This document shows, piece by piece, positions 9,781 to 18,286 of a stretch of 56,462 nt of DNA. The stretch spans positions 1-56,462 of the forward strand of contig JAFTEM010000029.1 of assembly GCA_017453665.1 (NCBI GenBank), read 5' to 3'. The notes beneath the pieces are model-generated. The model ran no database searches, was not told where the DNA came from, and saw only the letters and a list, made by a program, of their open reading frames with translations. This DNA is from a bacterium. GTDB lineage: Bacteria > Patescibacteria > JAEDAM01 > Absconditabacterales > Absconditicoccaceae. A program made the position numbers and the translations under genes. Numbering within the stretch: position 1 is the stretch's first letter; each line of letters starts with the position of its first letter.

Positions 9781-10973
9781 CAGAAAAGCAACCAAAAACA
9801 AAAGCCAAGGTACAAGAAGAATCTCCTATAAAAAATGCTTCTGTTAAAGAGATGCTTGTTCATTTAACAACGAAGTCTGCACTAAAGTTTTGGCTTATTT
9901 GACTTGTTTTTGTTTTCCTTTGATATCTGTTTTTTGAATCATTAGGAGTGCTTTACATGATTCTTACAGCACTTATTATTTCTGTTGCTATGGAAGGGGT
10001 AATTCTCTTATTAGAAAAATGGATAAAACAAAGATCTGTTGCTATTATTCTGTCTTACATTCTGCTTATTATCTTTGTGATTTCCTGAATTATCCTCATT
10101 GTTCCTTTCTTGATTTCACAAATTACCTATCTTATAGAATGGATATCTAATGTTATTTGAAATCTTAAAATATTTATCACTGAAAATACTTGGCCTGATG
10201 CGGTAGGTCAGGTTGCTTGGATACCTACATTCGTCCAAGATTATCTCATTGCACATCGAAGTGAACTTAACATCAACTGATCTGATATTCAAACAGCATT
10301 ACTTACAAGTTTAAATACGCTTCTTGATTCTTCTGTTTCCTATCTTACACAATTTTCTTCTTGAGTCTTCTCTTTTGTTGGACGTTTTTTCTCTGTGGTT
10401 GGAGAGGTCGTTATTATCTTTACACTTGCGATATTCTTTTCTATAGAGAAATCTTATCTTACCCAGCTTATTTCTAAATGTTTCTCTAAAACTAGAAGAG
10501 CACTTGTTAATAAGAAAATTGATCGTATTTATACCCAGCTTTCTGCTTGGTTAAAAGCTAGAATACTCCTCTCTTGTATTCTTGCAGCTATTTTTGGGAT
10601 TTCTTTATGGATTCTTAATTTATGTTGAATAAAAATTCCTAGCATACTTACTTTATCAGTTATTACTGGGCTTCTTGATATTATTCCGTACATTGGGCCT
10701 TGTATTGCTGCTGTTCCTATTGTATTACTTACATTCATCCATAATGGATTCTGGGCCATGATGTTAGTTGGATGTGTATTTTTACTTATCCAATGGATTG
10801 AGAATTACGTTATCGTTCCAATTCTTATGGGAAAACAATTAGGAGTTAATTCTATTCTTATCTTTGTATGTGCGCTTTTAGGAGCTGTTATCTTAGGATT
10901 CTGGGGTATTGTTCTTTCTGTTCCTTTGGCTGTTATTCTTGCTATCTTTATTGATGATAAAAATAATGAGTAA
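9765..10973 (+). CDS. AI-2E transporter family (PerM-like) membrane protein
   Basis: 402 residues. After a charged N-terminal tail of about 45 residues, hydrophobic helices begin with FWLIGLVFVFLGYLFFESLG and recur to the C terminus, about eight in all. The region ILTLSVITGLLDIIPYIGP is the family's hallmark, followed by a helix with IQWIENYVIVPILMGKQLG and LLGAVILGFWGIVLSVPLAV. Members export small molecules or act as antiporters; the substrate cannot be inferred. It overlaps rnpA upstream and the AlkD-like gene downstream (ATGAG overlap), within one operon. Confidence 0.88.
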
Positions 10974-11664
10974 AATTAGTGAAGTGATTAGAAAGCAATT
11001 AATTAGTATGAAAGATGAAAAGAATCGCCTCTTTGTTGCTAAACTTATTCCTAATATTCCTTTTGAACGCATTCTTTGAATCAAAACGCCTCCTCTAAGA
11101 ACTTTAGCAAAAGAGCTTAGCAAAACAGCTAATATCTCAACATATTTTGAAGATTTACCACATTATTATCTTGAAGAAAATCATTTACATGGATTTCTTA
11201 TTGAACAAATTCATGATTTTTGAGTATGTCTTCAATTAACTGAAAGTTTCCTTCCTTATATTGATAATTGGGCAACATGTGATATGTTTTCACCTAAAAT
11301 TTTTAAGAAGCATCCAGATGAGGTTTATTCAAAGATAAAAGGTTGGATTAGATCAAAGAAGATTTATACCGTAAGATTCGCTATTCAGCTTCTTATCGGG
11401 AATTATCTTGATGAGGAATTTAAAAAAGAGATGCTTGAGCTTGTTGCTCGCATTCAGAGTGATGAATATTATATTCAAATGGTACAGGCCTGGTATTTTG
11501 CAACGGCACTTGCTAAACAAAAGGAGCCTACATTAGCGCTTTTAAAGAAACAAGTACTCAGTCCTCGAGTACAAAACAAAAGTATTCAGAAAGCGAGAGA
11601 AAGTAAAAGGATAGATAAAGAACTAAAAAATGAGCTCTTAAGCTATAAAATTAAAATTTCATAG
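10966..11664 (+). CDS. AlkD-like DNA alkylation repair protein
   Basis: 232 residues of helical-repeat (HEAT-like) character. The N terminus ERILGIKTPPLRTLAKELSK matches the entry motif of the AlkD/YhaZ-type DNA glycosylase family, followed by the WATCDMFSPKIFKK block, QLLIGNYLDEEFKKEML, and YYIQMVQAWYFATAL. AlkD excises alkylated bases such as N7-methylguanine and N3-methyladenine. The conserved WxxCD and the AWY region of the substrate cleft are present. It overlaps the preceding permease gene by eight bases. Confidence 0.82.
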
Positions 11665-11702
11665 GAGGCTTTTTTAATGCTATATACACTCAAAAAAATT
11701 GT

Positions 11703-11730
11703 CAAGCTTAAAAATTTTTAGTATTAAGTT
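11703..11730 (+). terminator. Weak terminator after the AlkD-like gene
   Basis: Short AT stem CTTAA / TTAAG with an extended T-run (TTTTTTTT) on the plus strand, about 45 bases after the stop. Confidence 0.35.
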
Positions 11731-11804
11731 TTTTTTGTAAATTCGATTTTTTTAGATTATACTTTAGAAAAGTAAAAAGAGCATTTTATTATATTATCGT
11801 TCTT

Positions 11805-12527
11805 ATGGGAAAAGAAAAAGAAAACAAAATTGAAGAAAAAGAAGTTTCTTTTAATGAAAAATCTAGGATTCCTCTCATTCATATTGATGATATGACTTGG
11901 GGATATCAAGAAAGCAAGAAAATTCTTTTCAAAAAGTTTAACTTTACCCTATCAAAGGGAGATTTTGTCGTTGTTACAGGAAAATCTGGGACTGGGAAAT
12001 CTACACTTGTAAAGTTCCTTATCTGACAGATTAGACCTAACAAAAAGACTATCTATTATAAGATGGAAGATATGGCTGAATTTGGAGATGATGAAATTCA
12101 AAGATATAGAAGAAAAATTGGAATTATTTTCCAAGATTATCAACTTATCAATAGTCTTACACCAAAGCAAAACGTTATTTATCCTCTTGTACTTGAAAGA
12201 ATTCCTCTTGCTGAGATTAAGAGGAAATATGAAGCTATTAATGCTCTTTTAGATATTTCAAGTATTGAAACTACCGAAATTAAAAAATTAAGTTGATGAG
12301 AGAAGCAAAAAATTGCTATGGCAAGAGCGCTTATTCATGCACCTGATTTTATTATAGCGGATGAACCCACAGGAAATCTCGATCATGAAAGTACTATGCA
12401 AATTGCTGATATCCTTATCAAAGCTAATGAAATTGGAAATACTATTGTTCTCGTAACTCATGATACTGTACTTCTTGATTATATTAAGAAACATATCGAT
12501 ATTAAAAGTATTACCCTTTGACATTAA
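11805..12527 (+). CDS. ABC transporter ATP-binding protein, FtsE/LolD-like
   Basis: 240 residues. Complete nucleotide-binding domain: Walker A VTGKSGTGKSTLVKFL near residue 58-70, Q-loop FQDYQLINSLTP, signature LSGGEKQKIAMARAL (GG partly TGA), Walker B DFIIADEPTGNLD and H-loop VLVTHD. The DEPTGNLD and short linker are typical of FtsE, LolD and MacB-type ATPases. The N terminus has a charged extension of about 25 residues. No FtsX-like permease is in the window, so the partner is unknown. A TATTAT box ends seven bases before the ATG, so the mRNA is probably leaderless. Confidence 0.88.
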
Positions 12528-12542
12528 TTGAAACTTTACTAT

Positions 12543-13037
12543 ATGCCACTATGAACGCTCATGACTAAGACAGAAGAACTTTTAAACAATATCAGTAAAC
12601 GCGTATCTTCTCTTGAAATCGCTTGATATATTAAAGAAGAAGTTTCTGCTTCTCTTAAATATCTTCACTGGTATAAACTCAAGAATATTGATAAAAATAT
12701 TGAAAGTTTTTGTGATTATTTAGAATATTTAAATGCTCAAAATACAGAAAAAATTAATAATCTTTGAGTTGTTAAAACAGCAGCAAATTCTCATCAGGAT
12801 AAAGAACTCAGTTATTTCTTTGTTCCTGAAAAGAAATTAAATAAAGCTAAAGAAAAAGAATATCAAAAGAAAATTAGTGATAATGGGTATGAGCTTCTTA
12901 CATTGATTCAATGAGTGAAAGGGATCCTTGTTCTTAGTATTGATGAGTTCTGTAATGCTTCAAAGACAAGAATGGATATCCACAAACTTCTTATGGAGAA
13001 AGAATATCCTAAGAAAAAGAAGTGCAATAAAAAATAA
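12543..13037 (+). CDS. Hypothetical protein after the FtsE-like gene
   Basis: 164 residues, no family recognised. Lysine-rich, mostly helical-looking soluble protein; several TGA=Gly codons. Start at ATG 12543 (MPLGTLMTK) is preferred by spacing to the preceding stop, but ATG 12561 (MTKTEELLNNISKRV) is also possible. It ends with a very basic tail (KEYPKKKKCNKK), suggesting nucleic-acid or membrane contact. It lies 15 bases after the ATPase stop, so it is likely co-transcribed and may be functionally linked to it. Confidence 0.65.
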
Positions 13038-13065
13038 GGTTTGTATTGGTATATTATATAGAAAA

Positions 13066-13089
13066 AATCAGCTTGAAGCTGATTTTTTT
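13066..13089. terminator. Intrinsic terminator
   Basis: AATCAGCT-TGA-AGCTGATT hairpin followed by TTTTTTT on the plus strand and preceded by A-run, so it can serve both directions. Closes the FtsE-like operon. Confidence 0.8.
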
Positions 13090-13228
13090 AATACGTTGCT
13101 ATTTTCTCTGGGAATTCTTTTATAAAAGGAATGAAATTCTTTTTGTTTATTACCTCATAATTGGCAAGATTTAATGTTTCTTTAGGAGATAATAGCATTT
13201 TTCAACAAACATTAACTTCTTCTATCAC
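13088..13228 (-). pseudogene. Short ORF or gene remnant
   Basis: A 46-residue open frame (GTG 13228 to TAA 13088) of natural-looking composition (MLLSPKETLNLANYEVINK and KNFIPFIKEFPEKIATY) containing one TGA=Gly. In-frame sequence upstream (TYFVLKKVIEEVNV) continues a protein-like pattern to a TAA but offers no ATG. It may be the 3' end of a decayed gene. No family is recognised. Confidence 0.3.
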
Positions 13229-13414
13229 CTTTTTTAAAACAAAATAAGTATATTGATTTTATTTTATATAATAAATATTTAAAAAACTCTGAAATTCACT
13301 TTAGTAACTAGTATATCTCTATTTTTTGAATCAACTCAAATACCAAAATTGCATAGTATTCTTAGTATTACAATTAAAATACTATTCTAAAATTTCAACA
13401 TTTAGTAGATAAAA
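13229..13414. other. AT-rich intergenic region
   Basis: Lies between the remnant and the SLH-like gene. Very AT-rich; no coding frame or strong hairpin is evident. Confidence 0.4.
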
Positions 13415-14608
13415 TTAAGATTCAATCAATTTATCAATACAAACAATTCAATTATTAACTTTTTTTGTATTATAATCCTGAATCTCTTGTTTAAAAGTTT
13501 CTATATCAAAATTAGCCATAAATTCTTCCGTGTTCTGGTCCTTTTCATCACTACTAAGCTCATCCATACAACTATAGAATTCTTTTCTAAATGAAAGTCA
13601 AGTACCATCAGCTCCCTTATCTATAGCTTTTTTAAATTCTTTTAACCAAAAACTGATATATTTATTTTCTTCTTTTCAATTCAAAACATTGATAAAATAC
13701 TTATCTGTATCTAGTCTACATTTAAGAATATCTTTTGCACTAGATGAAAATGTAGTCAACTTTCAGTCTGAATAATAATTATACAATACACAACCATTTG
13801 TAGAAACAGTATCTCGGTTGAAATAATAGATACTATCGGTGTAACTAGCATACTCACAAGGATCATCTAATGCTCTATACGTCAAAATAATTCAACCATC
13901 AACTCATAGCATATCTCAATGGATTCAAATATATCAATTCTTATAGGGTAATATAAACGATTGTCTTTCTATTGGTTCATATACGCATCAATCAAGATAA
14001 CATTCATAACACATAAAAGCAGAATCATCAACTTCATTTGTACTTACTGTTTTTTCTCCTCATAACTCACTTCTTTTTAGCATAACCATAACATTACCTC
14101 TTAACTCATTCTTTTTATCAGGATTTAAAGTATTAGACATAATTCAAACAATCTTCAACTTATTTAAATGCCTGATATAATAAGGATTACCTCAATTATA
14201 TTTATCTCAATAAAGTAGCCTTGAAAGTATAGTTCAAATTTCAGCAACAGTAACTTTATCATAAGGTCTAAATTTAGTAATTCATTGTCCCATTAATCAT
14301 AACTGGCAAGCATTTGTTACTCAATTATCGTATCTCTTATCTAAATCAGAATCTACATCTGCAAATATACATTTTTTACTAGTATCTCATTTTTTCTTTA
14401 AATTCTTTAATGCATAATTACTTATCATTTTAGCTAATGCAATTCTTGTAACTTCTCAATTCATATTAGCCTTATCAATTGTGGCCATCGTCGTGATTCA
14501 ATTATTATATGCCCGGGAATATGCTGAATCATATTCCTGAGAATAATCAGCCTTCACAAAATTAAAGAAAAATATTGATAATATGAATAGAAAATAAAGC
14601 TTTTTCAT
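13415..14608 (-). CDS. Secreted protein with S-layer-homology-like domain
   Basis: 397 residues. An N-terminal signal peptide (MKKLYFLFILSIFFFNFVKA) is followed by an SLH-like region at about residues 45-150: NGEVTRIALAKMISNYAL, CIFADVDSDLDKRYDNGV, ACQLGLMGQGITKFRPYDKV and TVAEIGTILSRLLYGD. The remainder (residues 190-397) is cysteine-containing and unrecognised. SLH domains tether proteins to the cell wall or its secondary polymer. The same domain is at the C terminus of the subtilase at 50071-52374, indicating a shared anchoring partner. TGA=Gly is very frequent here. Confidence 0.8.
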
Positions 14609-14714
14609 AAGAAGTATAAATAAATAAAAGGTATTAATTTACTATACTATTATTAATAGCATTAAAAAGAGAATATTTATAAAGTTCTTACAAATGAAAT
14701 TCTTTTTTTCGAAA

Positions 14715-14738
14715 AAAAGACACCTCTCGGTGTCTTTT
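14715..14738 (-). terminator. Terminator of the surface-protein gene
   Basis: AAAAGACACC / GGTGTCTTTT stem with a four-base loop, followed on the minus strand by a T-run, 20 bases after the stop of the leftward gene 14758-15744. Confidence 0.85.
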
Positions 14739-14757
14739 CCTCATTTGCCATATATAT

Positions 14758-15744
14758 TTATGCAGCTTTCTTTGTAAATACTCTATAACCTGCGTAAAGA
14801 GCAACTGTAATTGCTAACATCAATACAAAGTCTTCTACAGGTCCTGTTGCAGGAACGTTTTTAATTGTTGGTGCAACATCTGTTTCGTGTCTTACATTTA
14901 CAGGATATCTTACTTCTCTTCCTTTTGCATCTCTAGGGATGAAAGCGAAGATAAGTTCATCATCTGTATCCTTTGTTTTATATTGATATCTTTCTTGCGA
15001 CATAGGTACTGTTCCTAATGTAACGTAATCAGCAGCATCTTTATCAAATACTCTGATTTCAACATTATCTGAGTATGGTACTGCAGTCCAAGTTAAAGTA
15101 ACTGTATTTCCTTGAATATAGTGGGAGATGTCTGCCATTTCCATATCAGCACCATTAGCTGCTCCATGTTCATCGTCTTCTTCGATTGCTAGAGCTTCAT
15201 TAAGTGTTGATGATTCAGTTGCTTTAGGTGTTTCAAAAGAATTACATGCATCAGCTTCTGCATATTTCTTAGTTCCAAAATTGAAACAGAATTCGTTTGA
15301 ATAAGATCCTGGAACAACATTATCATCTAATGGAACAACTACTCCATAATAAGTATTTCCTGTATTAACCATACTTTCTGAAATAGTTAAGTCAAATGTT
15401 CCTTCAACATCCCATGTTGTAAATGCAGGAAGTTCAACCAAATCGTCTCTTGTTACAGCATCACCTGCTACATAAGTACTCATAGGTTTTTCTCCTAGAA
15501 GAATATAATACTCTCCTACTGCTACATCTTTAGAATCCTTAAGGATAGGTGTAGTGATTAAAAAGTCTGATCTTACAGAATCTTCCTTTGTTTGGAAACC
15601 TTCAATGGTAATATTTTGGTTTTCTGTATACCCAAAACTACGTTCTCCATCGAATACAAGATTAAGATCAAGTACTGCTGCTGATGCAACAGAAGCTCCT
15701 AATGCAAGCATTGTAAGTAAAGAAAGCTGTTTTTTCATTTTCAT
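14758..15744 (-). CDS. Putative abundant cell-surface protein with C-terminal anchor
   Basis: 328 residues, no TGA codon, all glycines GGN. A signal peptide (MKMKKQLSLLTMLALGASVASA) precedes an acidic, threonine-rich beta-type exterior. Near residues 215-245 a fibronectin-III-like strand pattern (GNTVTLTWTAVPYSDNVEIR) is visible. The C terminus is VPATGPVEDF, a hydrophobic helix and the basic tail TKK, resembling a sortase or other C-terminal sorting signal. Optimal-looking codons, a 17-spaced promoter (TTTGCA/TACAAT) and a strong terminator suggest high expression. Function unknown; possibly pilin-like, S-layer-like or adhesin. Confidence 0.75.
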   Translation of the reverse strand: MKMKKQLSLLTMLALGASVASAAVLDLNLVFDGERSFGYTENQNITIEGFQTKEDSVRSDFLITTPILKDSKDVAVGEYYILLGEKPMSTYVAGDAVTRDDLVELPAFTTWDVEGTFDLTISESMVNTGNTYYGVVVPLDDNVVPGSYSNEFCFNFGTKKYAEADACNSFETPKATESSTLNEALAIEEDDEHGAANGADMEMADISHYIQGNTVTLTWTAVPYSDNVEIRVFDKDAADYVTLGTVPMSQERYQYKTKDTDDELIFAFIPRDAKGREVRYPVNVRHETDVAPTIKNVPATGPVEDFVLMLAITVALYAGYRVFTKKAA

Positions 15745-15820
15745 TCGAAATAATTAAATAAAATTCATACCTTATTGTAGTCTTAATTCCTTAAAATGCA
15801 AAAAATTTTACAATATTGGA

Positions 15821-15849
15821 TTGACTTTTCTCTGATTTTATGATAAAAT
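15821..15849 (+). promoter_or_regulatory. Consensus-like promoter facing rightward
   Basis: TTGACT, 17-base spacer, TAAAAT on the plus strand. Only the terminator of the leftward gene 15922-16239 lies downstream, so a short RNA antisense to that gene's 3' end would result if it is active. Confidence 0.35.
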
Positions 15850-15874
15850 CATCATAAATTTAACAATAAAAAAA

Positions 15875-15902
15875 GACTTCTCAGCTTATTTTATGAGAAG
15901 TC
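15875..15902 (-). terminator. Terminator after the hypothetical gene 15922-16239
   Basis: GACTTCTCA / TGAGAAGTC stem followed on the minus strand by TTTTTTTATTG. Confidence 0.85.
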
Positions 15903-15921
15903 CTCTACTCTATTATAATAA

Positions 15922-16239
15922 TTATTCAGCTTCTGCAGTGAGTTCTTTAAACAGTTCTTCGTTAACATTTAATTTTAATTTTCCGTACTTCTTAGTATTT
16001 TCTGATCGTTGAAGAATATTCGATTTAAGATTTTTATATTCTTCAGAATAATTTTCATCATTCATAGGATTCTCAGATGATAGAAGAAGTTTTACCGCTT
16101 TTTTTTCTTGTTCAGATAAATCATAGTTATAAGAAGTAATCATCTCTCAAACTTCTAGAGCGATAGGATCTGTATTTTTAGCATTTATTTCTCTAATTTG
16201 AGCTTCTCCTCAAGGATAATTAGAAGTATTTACTGTCAT
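15922..16239 (-). CDS. Small hypothetical protein
   Basis: 105 residues. Start ATG 16237-16239 (MTVNTSNYPGGEAQIREINA) uses TGA=Gly twice before the internal ATG that a standard-code reading would choose. Mostly acidic and helical (LSEQEKKAVKLLLSSENPMN), soluble, no membrane segment, no family recognised. Ends with TAA and a strong terminator; preceded by the MORN-like gene 60 bases upstream on the same strand, so the two may form an operon. Confidence 0.65.
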
Positions 16240-16299
16240 CGCATTTAGCTTATAGGATAAACTAATACATATTATAAATACTTTTTATATTTTGTCAAA

Positions 16300-17340
16300 T
16301 TAGAAGGAATAATTATTAAGCCAATTTGCAAATTCCTTTGCTTGAATTCCTAACTTATCTGGAATATCTCTCAGTAATGTGCGTTTCAGTAATTGATCTG
16401 AATATTTTACTTTTAAATCATCTCATGATGCGGAGAACTTTGATTTTGGATGCTGAGAGATAAAATCACCTATTGCGTTAACAAGATGAGCAAAATATCT
16501 TGCCCTATCTGCTCATTTCATTGAAGCTCTCGCTGATTCCTCATCAATTAATGGATCGTCTGTATATTGCTTAGGTAATTTTAATATGATACCATTTTCT
16601 GCCTCAAAAATATAATTGGCCTCATCTTCTGAATACATCATTTCTCTTTTCCATGAATAGAGCTTATGCTCAACAACTCAAGTTGGCATTTCTACATCAA
16701 CACTTACAACACTTCCTCTCTTATTCCCCCGTTTTTCCTGTGGCTTTTCATCTTTTGCTCTAATAAATCTTATCATTCATACTGAGGATGGATATGCGAT
16801 ATAGGTTTCTTTTGTTCCATCTGGCTTTTGGTATTCTCACTTTCTTTGAAACGATGGCCTTGTATATCTATCAATAGGTTTTCCTTCATAGAAATTTCAG
16901 GAATAGGTTCAACTATCATCTTTTAATGTTCACTTTTTACCCCACTCTCCTCTGAAGAATCAACCATCACATCTTAAGACGATAGCGTCTCCTGACGGCT
17001 CTCAGTTTTCATCAAGTTCTCATATATAAAAACATGGGATATCATAGACATCTGATATCTGTTTATAACAATGTTCATGATTTTGGTTTTCATAATATTT
17101 TAGACCATCTATTATGATATAGTTTTCTTCTCAATCGCTTTTAATAAGGTTCTTATTTAGTTGAAATATCCCATTCTTTCGTTTTCAAAGGATTTCAAAA
17201 CTATTAAAATCAAGGGTTTCGGAATTGATTTCTTCGGATTCTTGTAATATTGTAGCTAGTTCTTGCTTCCCTTGTTTTTCTATTTTTTGCAGGTTATCAA
17301 TTCCTTTTTTCTCAGCACTTTCTTTTTCTAAAGACTCCAT
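16300..17340 (-). CDS. Hypothetical protein with a MORN-like repeat segment
   Basis: 346 residues. The N terminus is a charged coiled-coil-like helix (ESAEKKGIDNLQKIEKQ). From about residue 60 to 175 short repeated beta units rich in Gly and aromatic residues appear: YIIIDGLKYYENQ, GFFRGEWGKKGTLKDDSGTY, SGNFYEGKP, matching the YxGxWxxGxxxGxGxY rhythm of MORN repeats when TGA is Gly. The C-terminal part is helical. MORN proteins bind lipids or scaffolds; some are bacterial effectors or toxin-immunity context proteins. No catalytic domain was recognised. Confidence 0.6.
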
Positions 17341-17419
17341 ATGATGTTATAACAAAAATAATTTTTTACAAAGAGATATTAAAAATTATCATCATTATGT
17401 CAAGCTAAAAAAATAAGAC

Positions 17420-17448
17420 TTGCTTTTGATTTATCGTTTTCTTATACT
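17420..17448 (+). promoter_or_regulatory. Promoter of the secreted orphan gene
   Basis: TTGCTT, 17-base spacer, TATACT, leaving a roughly 22-nt A/C-rich leader before ATG 17477. Confidence 0.6.
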
Positions 17449-17476
17449 TTCAGGCGCAAACAAATACAAAAGCATT

Positions 17477-18217
17477 ATGAAAAGGATTATTAATTGTTTC
17501 TTTCTTTTTTTGGGGATTTTTCTTTCTGCTCCCAGCAAAGCACAAAATCCTATAACGTTGTTCACTCCTCTCTCGGTATTTAGTGGGATGCCAAAACTTT
17601 ATGAGTATTCCACTCCTAGCGGAGAGAAGTTCTCTCTTGAGCTTATAGAAATCTTTGGATATCCGTGCTATGAGGTATACGATATTCCGAAAGCTTTCCC
17701 TGAGCCTAGTTCGATAACTGATGGTGTAAAAGCCATTAACATGGAGAAAGACAGCTGTGAATTCTGTTTCTCCGTCGAATCTAATGAGGATTACTGTTTC
17801 TTTATTTCAAGTGGACTAGAAGAAATTTGTACTCTTTATGATAGCGATGGGATTCCGCTTTCCCCATTCTCGAACTTTCAACACCTTAAGACTACGGAGT
17901 TTCTATATATTGAGACATCAATTTGCGAAATTCTTAATAACAAAATGGTTGCTGAAGATAAAGTAAGGATTAATGTGGATGAACTGACAGCTTTTGATGA
18001 AGAAGGCTTGTGCTATGTATGCTTTATCGAGCTTGATGAAAATGAAAACGTTCTGTATTCCTCCTCTGTACTCTTTCCGTGCTTTGGAGGGATGGGAAGT
18101 TGTATCAGTAAAAAAGCTTCAAAAGACACAAGTAAGCTCTACATTAAAATCATTAAAGAGGGAGAATTTAGCACACTCTTTGAGAAACAGAGGTCGCTTG
18201 GATTTATAAACCTTTAA
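17477..18217 (+). CDS. Secreted orphan protein (TGA-free cassette)
   Basis: 246 residues, all Gly codons GGN. The start at ATG 17477 is chosen over an upstream frame opening at 17420 because it follows the promoter and gives a clean signal peptide (MKRIINCFFLFLGIFLSAPSKAQ, cleavage near AQ-N). The mature protein is cysteine-rich (about 13 Cys) and acidic, with motifs such as DSCEFCFSVES and CYVCFIELDENENV repeated in style, suggesting a disulfide-bonded beta protein. No family recognised. The G+C content, promoter, leader lacking Shine-Dalgarno and strong terminator differ from neighbours that use TGA=Gly. Confidence 0.75.
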   Translation: MKRIINCFFLFLGIFLSAPSKAQNPITLFTPLSVFSGMPKLYEYSTPSGEKFSLELIEIFGYPCYEVYDIPKAFPEPSSITDGVKAINMEKDSCEFCFSVESNEDYCFFISSGLEEICTLYDSDGIPLSPFSNFQHLKTTEFLYIETSICEILNNKMVAEDKVRINVDELTAFDEEGLCYVCFIELDENENVLYSSSVLFPCFGGMGSCISKKASKDTSKLYIKIIKEGEFSTLFEKQRSLGFINL

Positions 18218-18231
18218 ACGAAGTTTTTTTA

Positions 18232-18266
18232 AAAGCCCAGATCAGGAATTTTCTGATTTGGGCTTT
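18232..18266. terminator. Bidirectional terminator
   Basis: AAAGCCCAGATCAG / CTGATTTGGGCTTT stem between the convergent secreted orphan gene (plus) and the PKD gene (minus). Confidence 0.85.
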
Positions 18267-18286
18267 CTTCTTAAAAATAAGTAGTA

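Noticed and set aside
10529..10759. Minus-strand frames across 10.5-11.1 kb
   Set aside because: Shadows of the AI-2E-family permease and AlkD-like genes, with no motif or start context.
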